From Oscillospiraceae bacterium (GTDB lineage Bacteria; Bacillota; Clostridia; Oscillospirales; Ruminococcaceae), in contig JAUNBN010000022.1 in the NCBI GenBank assembly GCA_030527085.1, positions 1-12,337 on the forward strand: a stretch of 12,337 nucleotides of DNA, written 5' to 3'. Within the stretch, counting starts at the first letter, position 1. The number at the start of each line of letters is the position of its first letter. The translations under genes were made by a program, and so were the position numbers. Under the pieces are notes generated by a model. It was given only the letters and a program-made list of their open reading frames with translations, was not told the origin of the DNA and did no database searches. Positions 5,601 to 11,664 of the stretch are shown in pieces.

Positions 5601-7542
5601 CCGCGAGGAGCTTGTCGCCCGCGTCGTGGCCGAGGGTGTCGTTAACATGCTTGAAGCCGTCGGCGTCCAGCAGCAGTATGGCGTGGGTGGTGTCCGGCTC
5701 GTCCGCCAGTATCTGCTCCACCTTGCCGATAAAGGTGGCCCTGTTGTAGACCCCGGTGAGTGAGTCGCGCTGCGAGCGGTTTATGAGAGCCAGCTCACGC
5801 CGCTTTTCCTCGTCTATGTTTTTGACAAGTATATAGCATTTTATGTCATCGGATTCCGGGTAGCGCACGAGCTGTATCTTGATATTGCTCCAGTATTCTT
5901 CGCCCTGTGGGCCGAGGGCGAGGTAGTCGAAGCTGCGGCTGTCTGTTCCGTTGTAAAAGGCTCCGAGCAGCTTCTCCCTGGAAACAGAGCTCAAAAAGTT
6001 CTCCCTGTCGCTCGCGGCAACGCAGGTTTGAGCGTAGAGCGCGATATGGCTGTCGAAGCCGCTGTCCTCCGCTTTGCTGTAGTCAGTGCGCTTCGGGCCG
6101 AAGTCGCGTTCGAAGACGTTAAGGGTCAGGTTGTACTCTGAGCAGGTGTAGCTTTCGCCGGAATAGCCCTTGAGCTCCTGCTGCCATCTCGCGTAGGCTG
6201 CCTCGCGCTCGCGCAGCTCTGTGCAGTCGAAATAGGAGATAACGGCGCTTTCGGGCAGGCCCTTGGAGTCGAAAAGGGTAGTTGCCTCAAAGCGGTACCA
6301 GCGCGGCATATCGTCTATGCGTTTCATGAGCACGTCGGCGGTAACGGGGCTCTCGCCGCGGCTTATTCGCCCGGCAAAGCCCCTGAAGGTATCCGCGCTC
6401 TCGGGCAGCACAAAGCCTCTGCGCAGCACATCCTGGAAGGTTAGGGGGCCGCCGTAGGGGCCGAAGCCGTCGTTGAGGTTGCTGTCGCGCTGAATAGCCA
6501 TGGTCTGAATATCGTAGACGCAAACGTAGCGGTTGGACTGCCGCGCAACTATTTTGAACTCCTCCTCGCGCAGCTTAAGAGCCGCGTAGTCCCTGTTGCT
6601 GCGAGCCCGGCTCTCTCGGACATAAACGGCAAAAATGCCTATAGCCGCGAGAGAGAAGAAGATAATTATCCAAAGAGAAACAGCGATACTGCTGCGGGCA
6701 GCCGCAACCTCGCTTGCCAGGCGCTCGCTGCCGACTATATTAAAAACCAGCCAGCCGCTGGAGCCCAGATAACTTCCGCTGAGCGGCGTGCAGGCGCCTA
6801 TATAGCTCTTGCCCGCGTAGCTGAAGCTCAGGGCGGGGCTCTCGCCCGAGAGCAGAGCGCTCACGGCAAGGTCGTAATCCTGCCCGCTGAACTCGGAGGA
6901 GGCTATTATCTCCCGAAGCGTCAGGCCGCCGAACTCGTTTTGCAGCCCGTCCTCGCTGAGTATTATATTGCCCTCGCTGTCGCAGAGAAGGGAAAAGCTG
7001 TCGCCGCCGTAGGCCTCGGCATTCAGTATATCGTGAATGCTTTCCTCGTAATAGCAGCCTCTCAAAACGCCGGTTACAGCCGCGCCGGCATGAAAGGGCA
7101 CGGAGAGAAAGACCACCCTGCGGCCCTCCTCCTCGGAGAAATAGCTGGCAGCTATATGCTCGCCCCTGAGCACCCTGCTGAAGTACTCCGGCCTTATGGG
7201 CAGCCCCACTCTCTCTCCGCCGTAGCAGAGCAGCTCGCCGTCGGGACTGAAGAGCTCTATGGAATGAAAGGGTACCTCTGCCGAAAGAGCCGCGAGGTGC
7301 TCGGGGATACGGCTGCTGTCCTCAAGGGTTATGGCTATGGCGCGAAGCGCCTGAAGCTGACCCTCGAGCGCGGCGGAAACCGTGGCCGCCTGCTCGCGGG
7401 CGCCGTCTGAAAGCACCTCATGCGCGCGCTCGACGGCGGTGCTTTCGGTATGATGGTAGGTGTATAAAAAACTGAGACCGAGCCCCAGCAGCAGCGAGAG
7501 CACGACGGCGGCAACGAGCAAAATATCCCTTTTCATATTCAT
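2674..7542 (-). CDS. Membrane-bound sensor with tandem GGDEF, receiver-like and EAL domains (c-di-GMP turnover)
   Basis: Predicted to make and/or hydrolyse cyclic di-GMP in response to an extracytoplasmic signal; 1622 residues from the ATG at 7542, chosen because GAGG lies 6 nt upstream (an in-frame TTG at 7605 lacks such support). Approximate order: TM helix 6-27; Cache-like external sensor 28-284; TM helix 285-308; two PAS-like regions 320-575; GGDEF 585-745, with intact GGDEF at 667-671 and inhibitory-site RQSD at 658-661; receiver-like domain 765-880; PAS 905-1020; second GGDEF 1030-1190, degenerate (TADIF at 1114-1118); EAL 1205-1450, with EAL at 1236-1238, EITES, DDFGSGYSS, LKLD, AEGVET and QGY; then a PAS-like tail. 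The GGDEF and EAL residues suggest both activities are possible. It has its own promoter and stands alone. The net direction of activity cannot be predicted. Confidence 0.93.
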   Translation of the reverse strand: MNMKRDILLVAAVVLSLLLGLGLSFLYTYHHTESTAVERAHEVLSDGAREQAATVSAALEGQLQALRAIAITLEDSSRIPEHLAALSAEVPFHSIELFSPDGELLCYGGERVGLPIRPEYFSRVLRGEHIAASYFSEEEGRRVVFLSVPFHAGAAVTGVLRGCYYEESIHDILNAEAYGGDSFSLLCDSEGNIILSEDGLQNEFGGLTLREIIASSEFSGQDYDLAVSALLSGESPALSFSYAGKSYIGACTPLSGSYLGSSGWLVFNIVGSERLASEVAAARSSIAVSLWIIIFFSLAAIGIFAVYVRESRARSNRDYAALKLREEEFKIVARQSNRYVCVYDIQTMAIQRDSNLNDGFGPYGGPLTFQDVLRRGFVLPESADTFRGFAGRISRGESPVTADVLMKRIDDMPRWYRFEATTLFDSKGLPESAVISYFDCTELREREAAYARWQQELKGYSGESYTCSEYNLTLNVFERDFGPKRTDYSKAEDSGFDSHIALYAQTCVAASDRENFLSSVSREKLLGAFYNGTDSRSFDYLALGPQGEEYWSNIKIQLVRYPESDDIKCYILVKNIDEEKRRELALINRSQRDSLTGVYNRATFIGKVEQILADEPDTTHAILLLDADGFKHVNDTLGHDAGDKLLADFAASIRSSLRQSDLIGRIGGDEFMVFLSNIPYDSVIERKAQQLCFALRKRLDENISVSASIGVAVYPRDGTEFEELYRRADEALYYVKRSSKGGYRLYDNSLLDTPGSEAVQAEAEEECSGLLIISSKQSFCDEVRALVKGNYEILCATERHHLSEILSTRGFYISAAVLDADCELAETALNMLKPRLDDFRILIYALRSLATESETVRLIELGASYVARKPVNEALLNLRLDFWARVRDYEKYRLQADYRRLQGEQERRYREALNATGASVLVYDAQTGSYQVEHMSPGGIAGSFDGRPLLRVLEEDGVVTPEELSETRAALHAIGSGEQRQGSSTLRLTTRTGEKHWFNLRMLRLEGEDSQTPKVLIIITDINNSIQADEALRFRAEHDPLTGLYNRTTFFKKAAEIIALKEPGYYAITRTDINKFKYINDQYGSSAGDKVLKTIANIIGEYCRREGGVCSRITADIFVALFPASFLDSNDFITMNEAMKRAYHASVPLTLTIGVYRIRDKRLSVSAMFDRASLAATSIKGLYDRNIAEYDESMRRDLLETQEIVSGAERALREQRFELWLQPQINHSTGALIGAEALVRWRKRDGSLLPPARFIPVFESNRFIYKLDKYIWNKACELLRRWLDESGRAVSIAVNISRIDLLEENFFETITGLIKHYDLPPKLLRLEITESAFSYSPKISEMVDRLRAEGFDVEIDDFGSGYSSLNTLKEVNASTLKLDMSFLRRGYDKARGGNIISSVVRMAKWLGMPVIAEGVETKQQADFLKSIGCSYVQGYLYGAPMPADEFEKLFGGAEIENRLQAMQPTVPLNNNAFWNPDSVETLIFNSYVGGAGIFECDGGEIELLRLNDKGARALGEESIEAALKLSPKSCLGERAYAELLDCMNRASESAKELTCELKAETNSGTRYLFLSLREIAQMGSRRIYYCLINDLTKHRETEAKLTEDAQRLRDMLDKLEGENSET

Positions 7543-7598
7543 TCTTTTCCTCAAATTCTCAGAACGCGCACACTGGCTTCGGCTGAAAAACAGAAATT

Positions 7599-7648
7599 CC
7601 CCCAAATTCGCGGGCTGTGAACTTTTTTCCGCGTAAAGGCTTCGGGGG
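7599..7648 (-). promoter_or_regulatory. Structured 5' leader of the GGDEF/EAL gene
   Basis: In the predicted leader, CCCCC/GGGGG (7644-7648 with 7599-7603) encloses CGCGG/CCGCG (7629-7633 with 7609-7613) across an asymmetric internal loop. It lies about 57 nt before the ATG and downstream of the predicted transcription start. It does not match the conserved cores I know for c-di-GMP riboswitches. It may be an unassigned leader structure or coincidental pairing. Confidence 0.35.
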
Positions 7649-7674
7649 GAGAGTTACATAACAGAGGTTTTTGT

Positions 7675-7703
7675 ATTATAATGCACAATCAAATTAATAA
7701 CAA
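7675..7703 (-). promoter_or_regulatory. Promoter of the GGDEF/EAL gene
   Basis: On the minus strand TTGTTA (7703-7698), 17 nt, then a perfect TATAAT (7680-7675). Directly upstream is an A/T tract (about 7707-7723) that could act as an UP element. A 10-bp palindrome CGAAGCTTCG at 7748-7757, about 45 bp above the -35 box, could be an operator. Transcription would start near 7668, giving a leader of about 125 nt. Confidence 0.65.
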
Positions 7704-7837
7704 CATGATTTTAAAAATTTTTTACCGTGATTGAGTTGAAAGAAAAGCGAAGCTTCGTAAAAGTCCTTATCCAGCGCGTTTATCTTTGGTTGAGCGTGAG
7801 ATAAAATAGGCGGGGTTTCGAGCGTAGAGAAATCAAG

Positions 7838-7868
7838 ATGAGCCGCCCCCTTATCAGGGACGGCTCAT
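7838..7868 (-). terminator. Hairpin after the 243-residue gene, possible intrinsic terminator
   Basis: ATGAGCCG (7838-7845) pairs with CGGCTCAT (7861-7868), with one mismatch and then CCC/GGG around a 7-nt loop. It lies 28 nt after the stop at 7897. On the minus strand it is followed by a T-rich but interrupted stretch (CTTGATTTCTCT), so termination strength is doubtful. It separates the sppA-RDD group from the GGDEF/EAL promoter. Confidence 0.6.
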
Positions 7869-7896
7869 GACGTAACGTATTAATCGGTCTCGGGCG

Positions 7897-8628
7897 TTAT
7901 TGCGCGGTATCGGTCTGCGTGTTTTGAGCGCTCTGGCCGGAGTCGCCGCCGTTTGAGACCTCACGGACGCCGCTGATATAGAAGGAGCCGCGCTCGCGCG
8001 TCATTATGTAGTCCATGTATTTCACTACTATCTGCGCGGAGGCGTCCTCGATAAGCTCAACGGCCGAGGTGCTGCCCGTGAGGTAGGCCACCCGCAGAAC
8101 CCGCGTTGAGCCGGAGCCGCTTATGCTCTCTACGAGCGGGTGGTAGTTGCTCTGGCTCGTTATCGGGATAACGTAGCAGCTCGTGTCTGAGAGATAGAGG
8201 AACTCTATATCCTCGTCGGTGAAGCTGCGGTGCTCGAGCGCCGCGGAGGGGCCGTACATCGCGGAGTAGTAGCGCTCCACATCAACGGTAGGCAGCAGGA
8301 TGGAGCCCGCCTCGTTGCGCTCGTATTTGCTCGTGTCCTCGTAGTCCAGAGCGGCCCAGATAGCGGATTCCAAAAGCAAAGCTCCGTCAGCCTCTCCGAG
8401 GCTTTCGAAGGGCTCGGGGTCGAGCGCCACGAGCGGCGCTATCAGCTGCTGGTAGTCCTGCCTCGCCTCGCTGTCGTCGAGGAGGCCGCCAATATATCTC
8501 ACGGCGGCGAAAACTATCGTCCCCGCGCCGACGAGCGCCAGCAGGATGAAGAAGAGGCCGCTGGCCTGCCTTCGCCTGCGCTGGGCGCGCTTCTGGCGTT
8601 CTTTTTTTGTAAGCTCTTTGTTGGCCAT
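7897..8628 (-). CDS. Single-pass membrane protein of unknown function
   Basis: Not recognised as a named family. The 243 residues begin with a strongly basic cytoplasmic stretch (KKERQKRAQRRRRQ, residues 8-21), then one membrane helix at about 23-45, then an acidic extracytoplasmic domain of about 180 residues with several LYLSD- and VLRVAYLTG-like strands, suggesting a small mixed alpha/beta fold. The last 20 residues are a Gly/Ser/Gln/Thr-rich flexible tail. There is no lipobox, protease motif or enzyme signature. The ATG at 8628 has AAAGGG 8 nt upstream. It follows the RDD gene by 149 nt on the same strand and precedes a hairpin, so it may be the last gene of the sppA group; I found no convincing promoter in the 149-nt gap. 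An envelope role is inferred from topology only. Confidence 0.82.
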   Translation of the reverse strand: MANKELTKKERQKRAQRRRRQASGLFFILLALVGAGTIVFAAVRYIGGLLDDSEARQDYQQLIAPLVALDPEPFESLGEADGALLLESAIWAALDYEDTSKYERNEAGSILLPTVDVERYYSAMYGPSAALEHRSFTDEDIEFLYLSDTSCYVIPITSQSNYHPLVESISGSGSTRVLRVAYLTGSTSAVELIEDASAQIVVKYMDYIMTRERGSFYISGVREVSNGGDSGQSAQNTQTDTAQ

Positions 8629-8777
8629 TGTTTCAACCCTTTGGAGTTTTGAAAGTGTTCCGCTGCGCGGATTTTCCGTTGTATTTTCCCTTTATACGCC
8701 AGGCCGCTCCCGAGTTTTTGATGAGTGTTCCTGCCTCGCGCTTTTTATCGAACGCGTTTTCGGGGCGCTCCCGAGAG

Positions 8778-9722
8778 TCAGCGGCAGAGGACTACTCTCG
8801 TGTCCGCCAGCATGTCGTGGAAGCCGCGGTGCCGCCTGTCGAAGGCCAGCACGAGATAGCCTATACCGAGCAGGGAGCTCAAATAGCGGCCTATGGTTTC
8901 GCGGTAGATAACGCTCCACCATCCGGCCTTCGCGCCGTCCGCCGAGAGCACCTTTATTCTCAAGAGGCGCTTTCCGGCGGTCATACCCGTAAAGCCGGTC
9001 AGCAGCACGAAGTAGAGCGCCGAAACGAGCCAGCTTATTACCCCGCGCAGCCTTATCGAAAAGAGCACATACTCGTCCAGAGCCGAGCCCAGCGCCAGAC
9101 CCAGGAGGCCGTTTACAATAAGGGCCATTATCCCCGCTACGAGGCAGTCGAGCAGGAAGGCGAAAAAGCGGGTGAAGAAGCCCGCGCAGTCCTCGGGAGC
9201 GAAGTCGCCGCCCTCCTGAGGCTGAGGGGGAGCGGGCGCGTAGCTCTTTCTCGGAGCGCTGTAGCCGCGCCGCGAGTAGGGGATCTGAGCGGAAGAAGCG
9301 GGAGAGGCTGTCGCGGCGCTCTGCGCGGCGGCGGGCATTTCAGCGCTCTGCGGGGCTCCTTGAGTTTCCCCGCCTTCAAGCGCGCTCTGGCGCGCGTCGT
9401 AAAAAGCCTTGGCGGTTAGGGCCGCGGAGGAGGCCACTGCCGCATCGGGAAGCGGCGAGGCGGCGCTCATATTCTCGCTCGTATAATCGGGAACAAGTAA
9501 ATTCAGCGTGTCTATCATCTCGCCGAGGGTGGGCACGGTGTCGTCCCGCTCGGCGGGAGCTTCGGTCTTTTCTGGCTCCGGCGGCGAGGCTGAGGCGTCA
9601 GCGGCCTGAGCCGCAATAGCTTCGAGCTCGGCCGCCGAGAGCCGGGGAGCGCCTCTTGTGCCGTCCTCATAAATCGGCGCGCCGGTCTGGGGGTCGTAGG
9701 ACTTTATCGTCTTATCCGGCAT
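8778..9722 (-). CDS. RDD-family membrane protein with a long disordered N-terminus
   Basis: The C-terminal part (about 178-314) is an RDD domain: Arg185 and Asp192 within FFTRFFAFLLD, membrane helices near 187-207, 229-246 and 281-295, the loop GMTAGKRLLRIKVLS (246-260), and the end motif FDRRHRGFHDMLADT. The first 175 residues are rich in Ala, Ser, Pro and Glu with no predicted fold, unusually long for this family. Its ATG overlaps the sppA stop by 11 nt (ATGCCGGATAA), indicating translational coupling. In B. subtilis the RDD protein SppI (YteJ) is encoded next to SppA and inhibits it; the same arrangement here suggests an SppA partner, but the extra N-terminus is different and the role is inferred. 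RDD proteins elsewhere are proposed transporters. Confidence 0.88.
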   Translation of the reverse strand: MPDKTIKSYDPQTGAPIYEDGTRGAPRLSAAELEAIAAQAADASASPPEPEKTEAPAERDDTVPTLGEMIDTLNLLVPDYTSENMSAASPLPDAAVASSAALTAKAFYDARQSALEGGETQGAPQSAEMPAAAQSAATASPASSAQIPYSRRGYSAPRKSYAPAPPQPQEGGDFAPEDCAGFFTRFFAFLLDCLVAGIMALIVNGLLGLALGSALDEYVLFSIRLRGVISWLVSALYFVLLTGFTGMTAGKRLLRIKVLSADGAKAGWWSVIYRETIGRYLSSLLGIGYLVLAFDRRHRGFHDMLADTRVVLCR

Positions 9723-10662
9723 AGTACATCGGCACCCCGCTTTCGTCCTGCTCGAGCTGCTCTAAGAGTATCTGCGCCTCGCTCTTGGGGATAAGGGCCT
9801 CTACCTCGCCGAAGAAGTAGCTCATCCAGTCGTCGGAAACATAGACGCGCTCGTAGATATTGGAGGCTCCGCACTCCTCGAGGCAGAGGGTCTCAAACTC
9901 CTCGTAGGAGTAGATTCTGTCGATAAGGCCGTTCTCAAGTCCCTGAGCGGCGGTGTAGATACGGCCGTCGCAGATGGGCAGGGCCTCCTCGCGGCTGTAG
10001 GTGCGCGAGGAGCAGACTATATCCAAAAACTGCTCGAAGCTCTCGTCCACCAGGCCCTGATAGATGGCGTACTGTTCCTCTGTGAGCTCATCGTAGCCGT
10101 TGCCCATGGCCTTGTTTTCGCCGGACTTTATGTATTCGGGCCTTATTCCCAGCGTGTCGAAGAGGCCCTTGTAGTTTACCGTGCTTATGTAAACGCCTAT
10201 CGAGCCCACCCAGGAGTTGCGGTTGGCGGCTATCAAGTCCGCCGCGCAGGCGATGTAGTAGGCTCCCGAGGCCATATAGCTCTCGGCGTAGGCGTAGACA
10301 GGCCTGCCGGTTAGGTTTTTGTAGTTTTCGAGCGCGAGGTAGACCTCGTCGGTCTCGTAGACGCGGCCTCCGGGGCTGTCTATATGCAGCAGAATGCCCA
10401 TGTTCTCGTAGGAATTGGTCAAATCCTCAATATATCCGAGGATAAACTCGTGATCGTAGCCGTCGGAGCTCGAAGCGCCTATCGTGCCGCTTATGTCGAT
10501 AACGGCGAGATTTGAGGCGGGCTCCGCGTCCGCGGCCCGGGTCAGGGAGGAGAAAGTAGTGAGACTGCTGTTAAGCGTGCTCGCGCTCGCAACGCCCGCC
10601 GCCCCCGCTATGACGAACACGAGAACGGCTATTACGATTCCCACGACCTGCTTGGATTTCAT
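9712..10662 (-). CDS. sppA: Signal peptide peptidase SppA (S49 serine peptidase)
   Basis: Membrane-anchored protease that degrades leftover signal peptides and other membrane-associated peptides. The 316 residues match the short Gram-positive form. One N-terminal membrane helix (about 6-28) is followed by VIDISGTI, IDSPGG (94-99), the nucleophile Ser132 in MASGAYY, GSIGVY (153-158) and the general base Lys184 in KSGENKAMG. The Ser-Lys spacing of 52 residues equals that of B. subtilis SppA (Ser147/Lys199). The ATG at 10662 has AAAGGAG 10 nt upstream. It overlaps the RDD gene and has its own promoter and a leader with two small GC-rich hairpins. Expected to work as an oligomer with its active site outside the membrane. 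Confidence 0.95.
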   Translation of the reverse strand: MKSKQVVGIVIAVLVFVIAGAAGVASASTLNSSLTTFSSLTRAADAEPASNLAVIDISGTIGASSSDGYDHEFILGYIEDLTNSYENMGILLHIDSPGGRVYETDEVYLALENYKNLTGRPVYAYAESYMASGAYYIACAADLIAANRNSWVGSIGVYISTVNYKGLFDTLGIRPEYIKSGENKAMGNGYDELTEEQYAIYQGLVDESFEQFLDIVCSSRTYSREEALPICDGRIYTAAQGLENGLIDRIYSYEEFETLCLEECGASNIYERVYVSDDWMSYFFGEVEALIPKSEAQILLEQLEQDESGVPMYYAG

Positions 10663-10691
10663 ATTAAAATATCTCCTTTAAAATGAAGCGC

Positions 10692-10750
10692 GCGCGTTTC
10701 GCGCAGCCTTGTTTTTTTAATAAAACGGCGCGGGGATTCAAATGGCCCCG
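10692..10750 (-). other. Two small hairpins in the sppA leader
   Basis: CGGGG (10731-10735) pairs with CCCCG (10746-10750) over a 10-nt loop, and GCGCG (10692-10696) with CGCGC (10700-10704) over a 3-nt loop. Both lie between the predicted transcription start and the ribosome binding site at 10673-10679. There is an A/T tract between them (10711-10724) but no clean terminator geometry. They may affect mRNA stability or may be incidental in GC-rich DNA. Confidence 0.3.
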
Positions 10751-10761
10751 ACCGAGCTTAA

Positions 10762-10790
10762 GATATAACATAAAACGCGCCCAAATACAA
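10762..10790 (-). promoter_or_regulatory. sppA: Promoter of sppA-RDD
   Basis: On the minus strand TTGTAT (10790-10785), a 17-nt spacer, then TATATC (10767-10762), with TGT directly before it forming an extended -10. Match to consensus is moderate, but position and spacing are right. Transcription would start near 10755, about 90 nt before the ATG. Confidence 0.5.
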
Positions 10791-10869
10791 GCGGGGAGAG
10801 AGCCCGGGAGTGGACCAAAACAGTGAAAAAGCGCGCAAAAGGGGGTACTCCTGAGCGCTGTCCGAGCTT

Positions 10870-11661
10870 TCAGTACCTCGCTATCAGCGCCAGCACCAGC
10901 ATGTGCAGCGGGTAGGCGAGGTAGAAGGCGTACTGCACGGCCCTCGAACGCACGCCGGGCTTTCCGTTGTAGAGCGCTATCGGTATCATAGAGAGCACTG
11001 CCCAGCCGTAAAAATAGGTATTAATATAGGTGCCAAAGAGGGGAATGGTGCGTCTTACGCGCGGCATTATAAACATGAACACCGCCGCCTGCCCCGCCGC
11101 GACGAGCGGCAGGCAGCCGCGGAACAAATACATGGCCGCCACGAGCATTATCCCGTAGGAGTGGTAGTCGAGCTCGAGCAGATCCGCCAGATAACAGGCC
11201 GCCGCCACCGCCGCCGAGGCCAGCAGTAAAGCAACGGCAAAATTGTCATAGCGCTCCGGCTTCCGGGAGTTTTGCCAGGGCTTGAACCAACGCAGGTTTA
11301 TCTCCTCGAGCGCCATGAGCAGCAAAAGCCCCAAAAGCAGCTCGAACATAACATTCTGCCCCTCGGAATGCCGCAGGGAGAAGCCGCCCGTGCTCAAAAG
11401 ATTGAAAGGCAGCTCCGAGAGCAGCGCGAAGGAAAGCAGGCGCAGAGCGTAGCGGGCGCGGCTTCGGGTGTTATAAAAGCCCTCGACGAGCAAAAAGGCG
11501 TAAATCGGGAAGGCCATGCGGCCGATGAGCCTCAGCCACCAGAGGCCCGAGAGCCCAAGGTAGCCTATATGGTCGCAGACCATGCAGCCCAGCGCGATGA
11601 GCTTCAGCCAGAAGGCCGAAAGGCAGGCGAAGCGCGGATAGCTTGTCGCTTCGTTCAGCAC
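10870..11661 (-). CDS. TraX-family multi-pass membrane protein
   Basis: 263 residues, mostly membrane helices (about eight or nine). Family marks include LKLIALGCMVCDHIGYL near the N-terminus, LIGRMAFPIYAFLLVEG, the basic loop with NTRSRARYALRLLSFALLSE, a conserved Tyr/His segment YHSYGIM, and the C-terminal NGKPG followed by FYLAYPLHML. TraX of F-like plasmids N-acetylates pilin; chromosomal relatives in Bacillota are probable membrane acyltransferases of unknown substrate. No conjugation genes are nearby, so the plasmid role should not be assumed. The GTG at 11661 is 3 nt after the DUF554 stop and lacks a clear ribosome binding site, suggesting coupled translation. A later start would cut into the first family motif. 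Confidence 0.85.
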   Translation of the reverse strand: MLNEATSYPRFACLSAFWLKLIALGCMVCDHIGYLGLSGLWWLRLIGRMAFPIYAFLLVEGFYNTRSRARYALRLLSFALLSELPFNLLSTGGFSLRHSEGQNVMFELLLGLLLLMALEEINLRWFKPWQNSRKPERYDNFAVALLLASAAVAAACYLADLLELDYHSYGIMLVAAMYLFRGCLPLVAAGQAAVFMFIMPRVRRTIPLFGTYINTYFYGWAVLSMIPIALYNGKPGVRSRAVQYAFYLAYPLHMLVLALIARY

Positions 11662-11664
11662 GGC

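Noticed and set aside
7543..7605. Longer N-terminus of the GGDEF/EAL protein from TTG at 7605
   Set aside because: It would add 21 polar residues before the membrane helix, and no ribosome binding site is evident; the ATG at 7542 has GAGG at correct spacing.
7543..7670. c-di-GMP riboswitch upstream of the GGDEF/EAL gene
   Set aside because: The leader is structured but I see none of the conserved core sequence of GEMM-type riboswitches.
8705..8775. 10-bp direct repeat CGCTCCCGAG at 8705-8714 and 8766-8775
   Set aside because: Short, GC-rich, only two copies and no associated promoter or element; chance is a sufficient explanation.
10815..10860. Terminator after the TraX-like gene (AGCGC and GCGCT followed by T residues)
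   Set aside because: The stem is only 5 bp with a loop of about 20 nt; too weak to call.
10870..11661. TraX-like gene as a sign of a conjugative element
   Set aside because: No relaxase, mating-pair or transfer-origin features nearby; TraX-family proteins are common in chromosomes of Bacillota.
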